This document shows positions 54,277-62,813 of a stretch of 64,000 bases of DNA, piece by piece. Positions within the stretch are counted from its first letter, which is position 1. Each line of letters begins with the position of its first letter. The position numbers were made by a program, and so were the translations under genes. This stretch comes from Aquibacillus saliphilus (GTDB taxonomy: Bacteria; Bacillota; Bacilli; Bacillales; Amphibacillaceae). Location of the stretch: positions 47,779 through 111,778 of the forward strand of contig NZ_JAIZAP010000017.1 of the NCBI RefSeq assembly GCF_020404745.1, read 5' to 3'. The notes under the pieces were generated by a model that was not told the DNA's origin, did no database searches, and saw only the letters and a list, made by a program, of their open reading frames with translations.

Positions 54277-55401
54277 TTAGGCTACTTTCGTTTCTGAAAG
54301 TTGTCTTTTTCCTTCTATTTTAATATTTTTTGCAGCATTTTCATCACGGTCGCATTCGTGACCGCAAGAACACGAAAATGTGCGTTCTGAAAGTAATAAT
54401 TGGTATTTTACTTCGCCGCATTCTGAGCACATCTTTGAAGAAGGGAACCATTTGTCAATTTTGACAAACGACTTTCCACGGTCTTCAAATTTGTATTTTA
54501 AGAACGTTGTGAACATTCCCCATCCGTTATCAGAGACGCTTTTCCCAAAACTAAGAGCCCTCGTCATTCCTTTCATATCAAGGTCTTCGATAGCGATGGC
54601 ATCGTATTTGTTCGCCAAAATATAGCTTTTCTTATGAAGGAAATCACGGCGTTGATTGGCAGTTTTTTCTTGTAGCTTCGCTACTTTCCGTTTTTGTTTG
54701 TACCAACGATTAGAACCCTTTTTACGGCGTGATAAAATACGCTGTTCTTTGGCTAACTTTTCGAGAGATTGACGATAAAAGCGAGGGTAATTGGCTCTCT
54801 CACCATCACTTGTCACGTACAAATCGCTCATGGAAAAATCTAATCCAACAACGTTTTTAGGTTCCACTGGTTTAATGATTTCCTCAAATTCAGTAAGAAT
54901 CGAAGCATAGATTTTTCCAGAACCAGTCATCGAAATGGTCACGGACTTTAATCGATGTGTTTCTAGAATCTCTCTATGTTGCTTGAGTTTCACCCATTTT
55001 AATTTAGGTAACTTGATATGACCATTCAAAAGTTCAATATTTCCGTTCACAACGTTTGTTGTGTAGGATTGCTTGTGTTTCTTACTTTTGAAGTTTGGAA
55101 ACTTCGCATTCTTTTTGAAGAAAGCTTTGTACGCTTTATCCAAGTTCATTTGAGCGTTCGCTAAAGAAAGACTGTCTACTTCCTTCAAAAATGGATAATC
55201 CTTTTTGTATTTAGCTGGAGTTGGATGCTTTTGTTTCAATAATTCATCCTTATTCTCTTTGAACTTTTCATATGTATCAATTCTATCATTCAACATTTTA
55301 TTGTACGCAAAACGCACACAACCGAACGTCTTCTTCAATAAAATAAGTTGTTCAAATGATGGGTACAAACGAAATTTGAATGCTTTGTTCTTTTTAGCCA
55401 T
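54277..55401 (-). CDS. tnpB: RNA-guided endonuclease TnpB (IS605 OrfB family)
   Basis: 374 aa. An N-terminal OrfB helix-turn-helix part (AFKFRLYPSFEQLILLKKTFGCVRFAYN) is followed by the RuvC-like nuclease. The triad is complete: Asp188 in VVGLDFSMS, Glu272 in AIAIEDLDM and Asp353 in DRDENAAKNI. The zinc finger is CSEC (325-328) with a second half CSC (344-346) where CxxC is usual, plus Cys350. No frameshift, so it may be active. GAAGGTGG ribosome binding site. Confidence 0.93.
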   Translation of the reverse strand: MAKKNKAFKFRLYPSFEQLILLKKTFGCVRFAYNKMLNDRIDTYEKFKENKDELLKQKHPTPAKYKKDYPFLKEVDSLSLANAQMNLDKAYKAFFKKNAKFPNFKSKKHKQSYTTNVVNGNIELLNGHIKLPKLKWVKLKQHREILETHRLKSVTISMTGSGKIYASILTEFEEIIKPVEPKNVVGLDFSMSDLYVTSDGERANYPRFYRQSLEKLAKEQRILSRRKKGSNRWYKQKRKVAKLQEKTANQRRDFLHKKSYILANKYDAIAIEDLDMKGMTRALSFGKSVSDNGWGMFTTFLKYKFEDRGKSFVKIDKWFPSSKMCSECGEVKYQLLLSERTFSCSCGHECDRDENAAKNIKIEGKRQLSETKVA

Positions 55402-55601
55402 ACCAAGCCACCTTCAAACGTATGTTCTTAAGTTAATTCTACCAAATTATTGTATTTTTGTCTTCGTTTTTGCTTTTTATTTTCTGTAAAAGAGGCAAAA
55501 CAGCCATTCAGCTCCCACCTAAAATTCTAACGAATTTTTGAGGAAGGAGACTTCTGGCTAAAGTTCGTTAAATTATTCCGTGACTCCATCTAAATCTTTG
55601 A

Positions 55602-55629
55602 ACAGATAACCTTCCTGTTTCATAAACTA
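55602..55629 (+). promoter_or_regulatory. Probable sigma-K promoter of gerPA
   Basis: AC at 55602-55603 and CATAAACTA at 55621-55629 (CATAnnnTA), spacing 17 bp, match the sigma-K consensus as known from B. subtilis. The gerPA ribosome binding site follows 8 bp later, so the leader would be very short. Confidence 0.6.
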
Positions 55630-55649
55630 TACGTAAAGGAGGAAAAACT

Positions 55650-55868
55650 ATGCCTGCCGCTGTAGGAGCCGTCAAAGTAATATCAATTGCGTCATCAAGT
55701 ATTTTTAACATAGGAGATGTCTATGCGATGAGTCCATTTACAGAAGCAAAAACATTTGCTGGTGGAGGATCATTTAATACAGGGGATGGGATACGTATTT
55801 CTTTGGACCAATCAACCACTAACGTTGATGAAAAAGATAACTTTGACCAGAACATTAGTGGATTGTAG
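55650..55868 (+). CDS. gerPA: Spore germination protein GerPA
   Basis: 72 aa, GerPA/GerPF family: PAAVGAVKVISIASSSIFNIGDVYAMSP...TFAGGGSFNTGDG. GerP proteins lie in the inner coat and are needed for nutrient germinants to pass through the coat. It is the first of the operon gerPA-PB-PC-PD-PE-PF. The N-terminal IASSSIFNIGD repeat motif recurs in PB, PD and PE, marking a common ancestor. AAAGGAGG ribosome binding site. Confidence 0.92.
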   Translation: MPAAVGAVKVISIASSSIFNIGDVYAMSPFTEAKTFAGGGSFNTGDGIRISLDQSTTNVDEKDNFDQNISGL

Positions 55869-55880
55869 AGGTGATAATCA

Positions 55881-56090
55881 ATGAATTTAACAGTACATCA
55901 GTCTATCTGTATTCGGATGATTAAAGTAGGTAGTGTTTCAAATTCTTCTATATTTCAGATTGGAAGTGCCGGTAATATTCAAGCATTAGCTGAACTATAT
56001 AATACTGGTGGCTATACAGAACTTGCTGAAGAGGCAGAGCCAGAAGGTACAATTGCGGAACCACTTGTACCACTTGCTCCTCCTACTTAA
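55881..56090 (+). CDS. gerPB: Spore germination protein GerPB
   Basis: 69 aa; MNLTVHQSICIRMIKVGSVSNSSIFQIGSAGNIQALAELYNTGGYTE is typical of GerPB, with the SxSSIFQIG motif of the family and an acidic, proline-rich C-terminus. TAGAGGTGA ribosome binding site; 12 bp behind gerPA. A 193-bp gap with a second promoter follows. Confidence 0.9.
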   Translation: MNLTVHQSICIRMIKVGSVSNSSIFQIGSAGNIQALAELYNTGGYTELAEEAEPEGTIAEPLVPLAPPT

Positions 56091-56219
56091 ATTTGGAATT
56101 GCTTTTTTTATAGAAATTTTCGCGCGTTTTTTGGGTTAGATGACGATAGCTTTAACGTCCGACAACGATAATAATCTCTATTTATTTCGATATCATCCAT
56201 TTTTAGGAGCGAAAAAATC

Positions 56220-56247
56220 ACGAACAAAAAAATACGTGCATATTGTA
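56220..56247 (+). promoter_or_regulatory. Probable second sigma-K promoter, ahead of gerPC
   Basis: CAC at 56219-56221 and CATATTGTA at 56239-56247 with a 17-bp spacer, the same geometry as ahead of gerPA. It would drive gerPC-PF independently of gerPA-PB. Confidence 0.55.
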
Positions 56248-56283
56248 GTATTAGTTAGGTCATAGCCTAGGAGGATTCAAAAG

Positions 56284-56886
56284 ATGAACTACTCAAATTC
56301 ATGGCATGATTACCTTGCCAGAGTCCAGGCATATATGCAGCAACAAGACAATAGAATGAAAGAACTTGAACAACGACTTGCCAGAATAGAAAACAATGAA
56401 AACAACCATTCTAATGCCAAAAATACAACAATTGAAAAATTAGAATACCATTTTGACCAACTAAAAATTGAAAGACTTGATGGCACGCTCCATATTGGTA
56501 TTTCTCCAGAGGATCTATCAAACGTCGATGATCTGTCACTAAACCAGTCACCAATCAATAATTACCAACGACAAGTAAAACCAGTAACTCAACAATTAGT
56601 TGAGCAACTTGATTCTTATTTAATAAATGAAGGTCCAGCTTTATTAAATCAACTATCTAATGAGCACGGTCTTCCTCTAAATCAATCCTATCAGGAACTA
56701 ATAGTAAATGACGTTCGGAAACAATTACCAGAACGAGTAGCCCATTATGAAAAAAACGCCAGAAGTGATGCTCCAACACAAACAGACCAAGAATTAAAAG
56801 AATTAATTTATGAGCAAGTTCAAAAAGAAATTAATCATTCTCTTCGACAGTTCTTTCAAAATGATCAACCAAAAGGAGATAAATAG
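56284..56886 (+). CDS. gerPC: Spore germination protein GerPC
   Basis: 200 aa. The N-terminal 50 residues form a likely coiled coil (LARVQAYMQQQDNRMKELEQRLARIENNE). It is followed by IEKLEYHFDQLKIERLDGTLHIGI, the GerPC hallmark, and a charged helical C-terminus. Soluble, no signal peptide. AGGAGG ribosome binding site. It lies 2 bp ahead of gerPD. Confidence 0.9.
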   Translation: MNYSNSWHDYLARVQAYMQQQDNRMKELEQRLARIENNENNHSNAKNTTIEKLEYHFDQLKIERLDGTLHIGISPEDLSNVDDLSLNQSPINNYQRQVKPVTQQLVEQLDSYLINEGPALLNQLSNEHGLPLNQSYQELIVNDVRKQLPERVAHYEKNARSDAPTQTDQELKELIYEQVQKEINHSLRQFFQNDQPKGDK

Positions 56887-56888
56887 GT

Positions 56889-57092
56889 ATGAATTATGAG
56901 GTTCACAATTGGGGATTAAATGTCGGAAATGTTGAGATAACAGGGGTAGCTTCTTCATCTGTGTTTTTGATTGGGGATAACGAAACAATTAAATTGACAT
57001 CCTTCTACGATACACCACCTGATTCATATATTGTTGGTTCACTAGTCCCACTCCGACAAGCAGCAATTGATGAAGGAACTACCAATGAATAA
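56889..57092 (+). CDS. gerPD: Spore germination protein GerPD
   Basis: 67 aa; VHNWGLNVGNVEITGVASSSVFLIGDNETIKLTSFYDTPPDS is the GerPD pattern with the shared VASSSVFLIGD motif. AAAGGAGA ribosome binding site at the end of gerPC. Its last codons overlap the start of gerPE by eight bases (ATGAATAA). Confidence 0.9.
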   Translation: MNYEVHNWGLNVGNVEITGVASSSVFLIGDNETIKLTSFYDTPPDSYIVGSLVPLRQAAIDEGTTNE

Positions 57093-57477
57093 ACGACTAT
57101 CTGAAGTCGAAAAAATAAAAATTACGTCTGTTGCTTTTAGTTCGATAGTTGAAATTGGTGACGCAAATACATCTTCACCTGTTAACAGAGTAATAGCTGT
57201 TCAAAAAGAAGGTGGCGTTTATTCTGATGAGGGATTTGACTTTGACAGATTCAAAATATTTGCACAGGAACCTGCCAAATCACCTGGTATGCCAATAATA
57301 CAGAAAAACACCTATCACCATAACCCAACTATTCATGTGAAAAACGTTACTATTACCGGTGTCTCTGCTTCTTCACTTGTTCAAATCGGCAGTCTAAAAC
57401 ATATCGATTCAGAAGCTAGGTTAAAGCACATTCGGATACTAGAACAGGAACAAAACGAAAACGATTTAATACAATAG
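57085..57477 (+). CDS. gerPE: Spore germination protein GerPE
   Basis: 130 aa with two copies of the family motif: VAFSSIVEIGDANT near the N-terminus and VSASSLVQIGSLKHI near residue 105. The start at 57085 has GAAGGA at 7 nt inside gerPD; readings further upstream would overlap gerPD more and lack a site. Two motif copies suggest an internal duplication of a GerPB/PD-like unit. Confidence 0.88.
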   Translation: MNKRLSEVEKIKITSVAFSSIVEIGDANTSSPVNRVIAVQKEGGVYSDEGFDFDRFKIFAQEPAKSPGMPIIQKNTYHHNPTIHVKNVTITGVSASSLVQIGSLKHIDSEARLKHIRILEQEQNENDLIQ

Positions 57478-57510
57478 TTATAAATAGTCTGTTAAGAAAG
57501 GTGTTTAAAA

Positions 57511-57729
57511 ATGCCATCTATCGTTGGACCTATCAAAATAAATAGCGTTGACGGAGGAGTAATTAACTTCGGAGATAGTTTCTATTTATCACCTAAAAGC
57601 GCATCTAAAACTGCTGCTGGTTCTGGCGCTTTTAATACTGGTGACTTTATCAATACTAATAGTGGGTTGAGTGCAACGAACACGGTTGATCCAGACGTAA
57701 CTGACCAAGTGGTTAGTGGTAATGCCTAG
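57511..57729 (+). CDS. gerPF: Spore germination protein GerPF
   Basis: 72 aa; PSIVGPIKINSVDGGVINFGDSFYLSPKSASKTAAGSGAFNTGDFI is the GerPF pattern. AGAAAGGTG ribosome binding site. It is followed after 49 bp by a very similar gene; by position this first copy is the regular gerPF. Confidence 0.92.
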   Translation: MPSIVGPIKINSVDGGVINFGDSFYLSPKSASKTAAGSGAFNTGDFINTNSGLSATNTVDPDVTDQVVSGNA

Positions 57730-57778
57730 TTGTTTTTAAAATAATAAAAACAAATACTATGAAAAGAAGGTGTCCATA

Positions 57779-57997
57779 ATGCCATCTGCTGTAGGACCAA
57801 TAAAAATTAATAGCGTTGGTGGTGGAGTCATCAATTTTGGTGACAGTTTTTATTTATCTCCAAAAAGTTCATCTAAAACTTCTGCCGGTTCAGGTGCCTT
57901 TAACACAGGTGATTTCATCAATACAAATAGTGGTATTAATGCAACAAATTCACTAGATCCAGATGGTGCAGATCAAACTGTTGCCGGCAATGCTTAA
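57779..57997 (+). CDS. Second GerPF-like protein (tandem duplicate)
   Basis: 72 aa, about 80% identical to the preceding GerPF, including the strict GGGVINFGDSFYLSPKS and GAFNTGDFINTNSG. Differences cluster at small residues and the C-terminus. AGAAGGTG ribosome binding site at 8 nt; an in-frame ATG nine bases earlier is less well placed. A recent local duplication. Confidence 0.88.
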   Translation: MPSAVGPIKINSVGGGVINFGDSFYLSPKSSSKTSAGSGAFNTGDFINTNSGINATNSLDPDGADQTVAGNA

Positions 57998-58020
57998 GCT
58001 TAATTAATTTAAGCATTTTT
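57990..58020 (+). terminator. Terminator of the gerP operon
   Basis: ATGCTTAA (overlapping the last stop) pairs with TTAAGCAT, followed by TTTT. Confidence 0.75.
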
Positions 58021-58033
58021 GGTATAAGAAAGA

Positions 58034-58079
58034 GAAATGAGAAGTGCGTGAAAGATTATTGCGTACTTCTCATTTTTTA
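58034..58079. terminator. Second hairpin, shared with the convergent DUF5412 gene
   Basis: AAATGAGAAGTGCG pairs with CGTACTTCTCATTT (one G-T pair), then TTTTAT; usable from both sides. Confidence 0.8.
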
Positions 58080-58093
58080 TATTAACCTTCTTA

Positions 58094-58498
58094 TTATTTG
58101 TTTCTAAAATCAAATTTATCATTTGGCAAATTAAGTTCATGCCCGTTAATTCTGACCGTATCATTGTCAACCCATTTTATATTTGCGGTATTTTCTCTAT
58201 AATTCCAATATACATTCTTGGTTTTATTATTTCGTTCATTAAACACTAATTCACCACGAATCGAGTATGAAGTTGTTGCACCACTATTTGCAACGTATGC
58301 TTTTATAGTATATTTTCCGTCAGGAGATATTTCTTCAGTTAGAAATCGTCCTGTTGGTAACCTCTCCATATCAAAGAATGCCCAGTAGATTCCATATCCA
58401 ATCAATCCCGTCGTTAGTATCGCAACAAAGAAAATGATTAAGCATACTTTTTTGTAAGATTTATTTTTCCTGAATCTACATTTCGTATCTTCACCCAT
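58094..58498 (-). CDS. DUF5412 family membrane-anchored protein
   Basis: 134 aa. A basic N-terminus and one membrane helix (VCLIIFFVAILTTGLIGYGIYWAFF) precede an outer domain: GRFLTEEISPDGKYTIKAYVANSGATTSYSIRGEL...KNVYWNYRE, the DUF5412 pattern. GGGGGGG ribosome binding site. Function unknown; in line with the DUF4173 gene 27 bp upstream. Confidence 0.8.
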   Translation of the reverse strand: MGEDTKCRFRKNKSYKKVCLIIFFVAILTTGLIGYGIYWAFFDMERLPTGRFLTEEISPDGKYTIKAYVANSGATTSYSIRGELVFNERNNKTKNVYWNYRENTANIKWVDNDTVRINGHELNLPNDKFDFRNK

Positions 58499-58525
58499 AT
58501 AATCCCCCCCACTTTATGTCTTACT

Positions 58526-59995
58526 TTATTTAATGTTCAGTTTACTTAATTTTTCCATTACTGTTTGTTTTTGAACGTTATACGATTGCCATGTTCGTTG
58601 CTGCTGAAAATTCTCTGCTGTATTTTTTCTTTGAATCAGAATCTTCTCTACGTTTGGATGATTTGGTTCTTCTTGGTATAAGTTAATTAATCCTTCCACA
58701 CCCCGCCACCCAAGTGAATCCAAATAAAACACATCTATTTTTCCTACTTGTTGATAGCGTTCTAGGTTATTATCGACAATTATTTTTTCTAGCGGTAATA
58801 CATTTAACGCCGTGTAGAAAGTAAGACTAGTTAACAAGTAAAAGTGCAACAAGGATAGCCTTTCAATCCAAACACGCATCATTGTATAAGCAAAAATAAT
58901 AGCTAAAAATACCATAAATGCATGAGCCAAAATACGATCGAAGGTAAACCCATAGGCTTCCTCATACATACTTAAACGTTGGAAAGCGGAAACAAGCATA
59001 ACCCCACTAACGACAACAACGATTGAATACATTACCTTCAAGGTTAAATTAGCTTTTTTTCGAGACTCCTTGACAAAAGTAAGAAAACTGATTAATAAGG
59101 TCCAATTCACCATCGTCACAAGTATTAATTCAAAAAAGCCTCGTCTAGCATATTCCGCATACGTATAGCCTTCTTCTAATCCCGTACCGAAAAAGTAAGT
59201 GAATTGGATGGCTGTAAACAAAAGATAAACACCGTTAAGTAAAAATAATATTGTTAATGCTACGACACTGTCGAACTTTTTTCTATCTTCTTTTTGATTT
59301 TGATAAGTCTTGTTTGACTTTGATAATTCTAATACTTGAAATATTCCGAAGAAGACAAGTAAGAAGAAACCGACAATCATAGCTCGCAATAGTTGTTCTT
59401 CAAAACTTAATTGGAAAATAAACTTCGGTAATCGTAAGACAAAATCCTGAAACACCGAATCTGCTGACATAAGTAAAAGGGTAACAATACCTAACAACGG
59501 TAAGCCAACCACTAAACCAAGCGCTATCCGTTTAATTGTTTGAGCAGTTTGTACATCGATATTTTTGAAAATCAATCTAAATATTTTAGTAAAAAAATGA
59601 TTGTTATACTTTATTCCCATTGCCAACTTCTCAACCATTGTTTGTAAAAAGTATGGTGCGTGCCAATTCATTTGTTTAGGAGCTGTAATTAATATAATAT
59701 GAACAGTCATTAATGCTGGAGTTACCAAAAAATTTAATTGGTAAAACAGCTGATTATCATAAAATAAGTAGTTTGCCGATAATATCCAGATTGATACCAT
59801 TAACAACATTCCGATTCGTCGATGAGTAAATGCTAATGACCGGAATCTAAAAAAGAAAACACTATAAAAAGCAGTTAAAAACAATAAATAAGAGACACCA
59901 ACGGTTCCATGGAAAAAGCTTAACTCGGTAATAATTGCCAAGCCTAAACAAACAAGTAGAAATAATAAATCCTGACGTTTTATCTCGATATTCAT
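58526..59995 (-). CDS. DUF4173 polytopic membrane protein
   Basis: 489 aa with about 12 hydrophobic segments and a soluble C-terminal tail (residues ~415-489) after the last helix. The FFELILVTMVNWTLLISFLTF region and the Asn-Asp-Leu-Glu-Arg stretch NNLERYQQVGKIDVFYLDSLG belong to the DUF4173 pattern. AATGGAGGA ribosome binding site. It follows a HAAS/PadR pair by 102 bp and may be its target. Function unknown. Confidence 0.8.
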   Translation of the reverse strand: MNIEIKRQDLLFLLVCLGLAIITELSFFHGTVGVSYLLFLTAFYSVFFFRFRSLAFTHRRIGMLLMVSIWILSANYLFYDNQLFYQLNFLVTPALMTVHIILITAPKQMNWHAPYFLQTMVEKLAMGIKYNNHFFTKIFRLIFKNIDVQTAQTIKRIALGLVVGLPLLGIVTLLLMSADSVFQDFVLRLPKFIFQLSFEEQLLRAMIVGFFLLVFFGIFQVLELSKSNKTYQNQKEDRKKFDSVVALTILFLLNGVYLLFTAIQFTYFFGTGLEEGYTYAEYARRGFFELILVTMVNWTLLISFLTFVKESRKKANLTLKVMYSIVVVVSGVMLVSAFQRLSMYEEAYGFTFDRILAHAFMVFLAIIFAYTMMRVWIERLSLLHFYLLTSLTFYTALNVLPLEKIIVDNNLERYQQVGKIDVFYLDSLGWRGVEGLINLYQEEPNHPNVEKILIQRKNTAENFQQQRTWQSYNVQKQTVMEKLSKLNIK

Positions 59996-60097
59996 ACTAA
60001 TCCTCCATTACTAAGATATACTATATACATAGTTATTCTATGTATATGTGCAAAAAATATAGCAAAGTACAGTACTGATGAAGTCACAGTACCATAC

Positions 60098-60724
60098 TCA
60101 AATAGATGCCTTTTTTCCCCAGTGGTAACCAATCCAACTAACCGGATAGAGTAAGCCTGTAAAAACAATACATGAAATAATAAATGGTATGCTCAGAAGT
60201 GGCTGAAACCATTGATAAGGAATCACCTGAAAAATAGTCAATGCCATTAGAATAAGATTCGGTGCAACACAATAAACAAACGTCTTTCTTAACAACTTTC
60301 TTCCTTTAGGACCAAATTCCTTACCTATCTCATAACCTAACAGCGCCCAGAAGAAAAAATAGACAATGATGATAATTGAAGCTATGTGAGTAAGTCTTCC
60401 CCAGATAACCTCTATAAAGGTCCAATCAAAGACGTTGTAGCTCCATGTTAATAGACTTCCGCCAACAAATAAACAAATGTTAAAAGTAACAAATAGCCAC
60501 TGTGTACGGTTAGGTGTGATGGCTGTTTCATGATGCCACATGCTCGCAATTTCTTGAGGTGACCCTAGGCGTTCTTTCAATTGCTGATAAGGAATTTCGC
60601 TATTATCTTCATTGGCTATCTCATATAAGTGCATCTCGTATTCTTTTAGAATTTCCTGTTTATTTGAGCAGTTAGATAAGGATTCACTTAGCTCTTCAAT
60701 AAACTGTTGTTCAGCCACACTCAT
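60098..60724 (-). CDS. HAAS-domain membrane protein (DUF1700-like)
   Basis: 208 aa. The N-terminal 65 residues ([11 protein letters not shown]...[13 protein letters not shown]...[15 protein letters not shown]) form a HAAS signalling domain, followed by four membrane helices. It overlaps the PadR stop by 4 nt (ATGA). PadR-HAAS pairs act together in Bacilli, usually controlling a membrane or efflux target nearby. Confidence 0.82.
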   Translation of the reverse strand: MSVAEQQFIEELSESLSNCSNKQEILKEYEMHLYEIANEDNSEIPYQQLKERLGSPQEIASMWHHETAITPNRTQWLFVTFNICLFVGGSLLTWSYNVFDWTFIEVIWGRLTHIASIIIIVYFFFWALLGYEIGKEFGPKGRKLLRKTFVYCVAPNLILMALTIFQVIPYQWFQPLLSIPFIISCIVFTGLLYPVSWIGYHWGKKASI

Positions 60725-61053
60725 GACTCATTTCTCCGAATTAGATTGTTCATTACCTGTACATATCGATGCCATTCACTTGTTTTCTCGTCCAAAATAC
60801 TTTGTCCTTCTAATGTAATTCGGTAATATTTCCGTGCTGGACCCTTTGGTTGATTTTGCCAGTAAAAGTCAATGTACGCCTGCTTTTCCAATTTGTGTAG
60901 AGCAGGATACAACGTGCCTTCTTTTATTTGGAAGTGATGATCACTTCGTTTATCCATTTCCTTGACTAGTTCATAACCATACATATCTCGTTCATTTAAT
61001 AATTGTAAAACAAGAAGTGATGTGCTTCCCTTTACTAGCTCCCGGTTAAACAT
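60721..61053 (-). CDS. PadR family transcriptional regulator
   Basis: 110 aa winged helix: [67 protein letters not shown] are the PadR hallmarks, with a short C-terminal dimer helix. AGGTAGGTGAAA ribosome binding site. First gene of the PadR-HAAS pair, and likely autoregulatory. Confidence 0.92.
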   Translation of the reverse strand: MFNRELVKGSTSLLVLQLLNERDMYGYELVKEMDKRSDHHFQIKEGTLYPALHKLEKQAYIDFYWQNQPKGPARKYYRITLEGQSILDEKTSEWHRYVQVMNNLIRRNES

Positions 61054-61123
61054 ACTATTTTCACCTACCTAGAATTATTAGGTAACAAGGTCATAGTATA
61101 ACAGTCTGTTTAAGATTGCAAGG

Positions 61124-61166
61124 ATTTACCGAATTAATTTCTGAAAATTAATTCGGTAAATTTTTG
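61124..61166. terminator. Perfect 17-bp hairpin at the broken end of the asparagine synthetase fragment
   Basis: ATTTACCGAATTAATTT (61124-61140) pairs with AAATTAATTCGGTAAAT (61145-61161), followed by TTTTG on the + strand. The pseudogene frame ends inside it. Confidence 0.75.
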
Positions 61167-61841
61167 TATCAACGTGGGTTGCCAATACCGCTCCACTTGC
61201 ACATCTTTTCTTTTGACAGTAAGTCGGTGAGCTGGTGGTCGTTTAGCCACACCCTTCACCATCGTTCTTGGACATGGAACATATTGAAACGTTAAATATT
61301 GGAGCAAGCTTTCCTTATCCAACTCTTTTAAAGATCCCATTTCTTGTGTAATATGCTTTAAATATGACGAACATACCAACTTTTCATCCTGGTGCCCGTT
61401 GTAAAAAGGTTTGATGCCGAAGTGGTCTCTTGCAGCGAATAATGTCTCTGTTTTTGTATCCCAAATAATGAACGCAAACATTCCTCGCAAATGATTGACA
61501 CAATCTGCTCCATATTCTTCGTAGAGATGCAGAATCGTCTCTGCATCTCCTTTTGTTTTAAACTCGTGCCCCTTGAGAAATAAGCCAATTCCTTAATTCC
61601 TGGTAATTATAAATTTCACCATTACAAACTAAAACAAGTGAGTAATCTTCATTGAAAAGCGGCTGGTTCGCATTTTCCACATCAATAATTGACAACCTAC
61701 GAAAGCCCAAGCCCGATATTATTTTCAATCCAATAATTATCATCATCTAGTTCTATGAGCCATTAGTCTCCCCATTCTGTTAAGAGATTCCGTTTCAACT
61801 GCTTGACCATTAAAATAGATAATTCCATTAATTCCACACAT
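61134..61841 (-). pseudogene. Asparagine synthetase (AsnB-type) N-terminal fragment, frameshifted
   Basis: From the ATG at 61841 the frame reads MCGINGIIYFNGQAVETESLNR to HRTR and stops at a frameshift where RGPDD is expected. A second frame continues with GFRRLSIIDVENANQPLF, VCNGEIYNYQELRNWL, and breaks again near 61560. A third frame resumes with RGMFAFIIWDTKTETLFAARDHFGIKPFYN to PRTMVKGVAKRPPAH and VERYWQP. The glutaminase half is nearly complete, but the synthetase half is lost. At least two frameshifts and a 3' deletion, so it cannot make a working enzyme. Confidence 0.9.
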
Positions 61842-61877
61842 AGGCTTTTACTCCTTTGTTCTTACTTTTAAATTGGT

Positions 61878-62813
61878 CTAAGCTCCGCTATCGCCCTCAG
61901 GTTCATTCAACGGTTGAGCTGTCTCTGTCCAACGCCATTCATCAAAAATAACGTATTTAATCGGTCCCCACCCGTCTCCGGCATCACCAATATATTGATC
62001 ATGAACATAAAAGAGCTGATCATTATATTTACCAAGTGTCATCGTCCCAAACATTTCTCCTGAATGATAGAAAGAAGCAAGTGCCCACTCAGGAATATCT
62101 TCATACTCTTCTCTAGGCAATTCTTCGACTTCTCCAAGTCCATCTATCGCTTTTTTTACGTAATCAAGAGCTTTCTCTTCCGAAACTCCTTGATCAAATA
62201 ACACAACCTTCATCATCATTACATCTGATTCAACAGGTGAAACAGAAACTCCACTACCAAGATCCTCGTCTATTTTCTTGATCCCAAAGTCATCAGGAAT
62301 ATATGTTGTAAAAGGAAGATTATCTTCATGAAGCAACTGATAAGCATTGATTACTTCACCCATTCCTTCAGGGTTCGTCACAACATCTTTAGAAGCAGGA
62401 CGATTCACCTCAGGGATATCTTGTAATTCATCTGACTCTTCTAATTCTTCTGATTCATCCGGTTCTTTTTCATCTTCAGTAGATCCCTTCTTATCGTCCT
62501 CCAACGGTGCTGGATTATCACCCGAAGAAAGTAAGGCGTTCTGAACGACATCCGTACTAATAAGCATGAGCGCTAGTAATATCACTGCTGTAGTGGTTGC
62601 TATTGTCCCCTTTAGCCAATTTTTTCTGTAAGCACTCTTTCGCCGTTTTACAGTCTTTTCTCTAGAAAACTCAATTCCTTCCATCGCTTTTGAAAAACTT
62701 TTTTGTTTCGTAGACTCGGACGCTTTTTTGTTCCACTTAGTCATCGCTCCCTTTATCTCCTTATCGGTTACAGACTGTTTATTTTTTTTATCATCGTAAG
62801 GCCTTTTTGTCAT
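61878..62813 (-). CDS. Putative membrane anti-sigma factor
   Basis: 311 aa. A basic cytoplasmic N-terminus of about 75 residues, one membrane helix (GTIATTTAVILLALMLIST), an acidic Asp/Glu/Ser linker and an extracellular domain of about 170 residues with PFTTYIPDDFGIKK and GVSEEKALDYVKKAIDGLG. The ATG at 62813 has GAGGTGGAAG and overlaps the 3' end of the sigma gene by 23 nt, so the two are co-translated, as is usual for ECF sigma/anti-sigma pairs. No ZAS zinc motif (HxxxCxxC) is present. The role is inferred mainly from context. Confidence 0.72.
   Translation of the reverse strand: MTKRPYDDKKNKQSVTDKEIKGAMTKWNKKASESTKQKSFSKAMEGIEFSREKTVKRRKSAYRKNWLKGTIATTTAVILLALMLISTDVVQNALLSSGDNPAPLEDDKKGSTEDEKEPDESEELEESDELQDIPEVNRPASKDVVTNPEGMGEVINAYQLLHEDNLPFTTYIPDDFGIKKIDEDLGSGVSVSPVESDVMMMKVVLFDQGVSEEKALDYVKKAIDGLGEVEELPREEYEDIPEWALASFYHSGEMFGTMTLGKYNDQLFYVHDQYIGDAGDGWGPIKYVIFDEWRWTETAQPLNEPEGDSGA

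Larger units (their letters stand above)
54149..55570 (-). mobile_element. IS200/IS605-group element carrying only tnpB
   Basis: Two similar imperfect palindromes in the same orientation flank tnpB: near the right end (about 54155-54200) and 110-155 bp upstream of tnpB (about 55511-55558). Both contain AAATTCG, TAGAATTTTA and flanking C-rich/G-rich arms. This fits the left and right subterminal hairpins used by the TnpA of this family. No tnpA is present, so the element cannot move on its own. The exact left tip is not determined. Confidence 0.75.

Noticed and set aside
55405..55420. SOS box (AAACGTATGTTC) upstream of tnpB
   Set aside because: It departs from the Bacillus LexA consensus GAAC-N4-GTTC in one half-site and lies in the element's left end without other support.
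55511..55558. Solo right end of a second IS605-type element
   Set aside because: The two ends of such elements carry similar palindromes in the same orientation, so this is better explained as the left subterminal hairpin of the same element.
61124..61166. CodY-like motif (AATTTCTGAAAATT) in the 3' end of the asparagine synthetase fragment
   Set aside because: The match is produced by the loop and inner arms of a perfect hairpin terminator and lies downstream of genes, not at a promoter.
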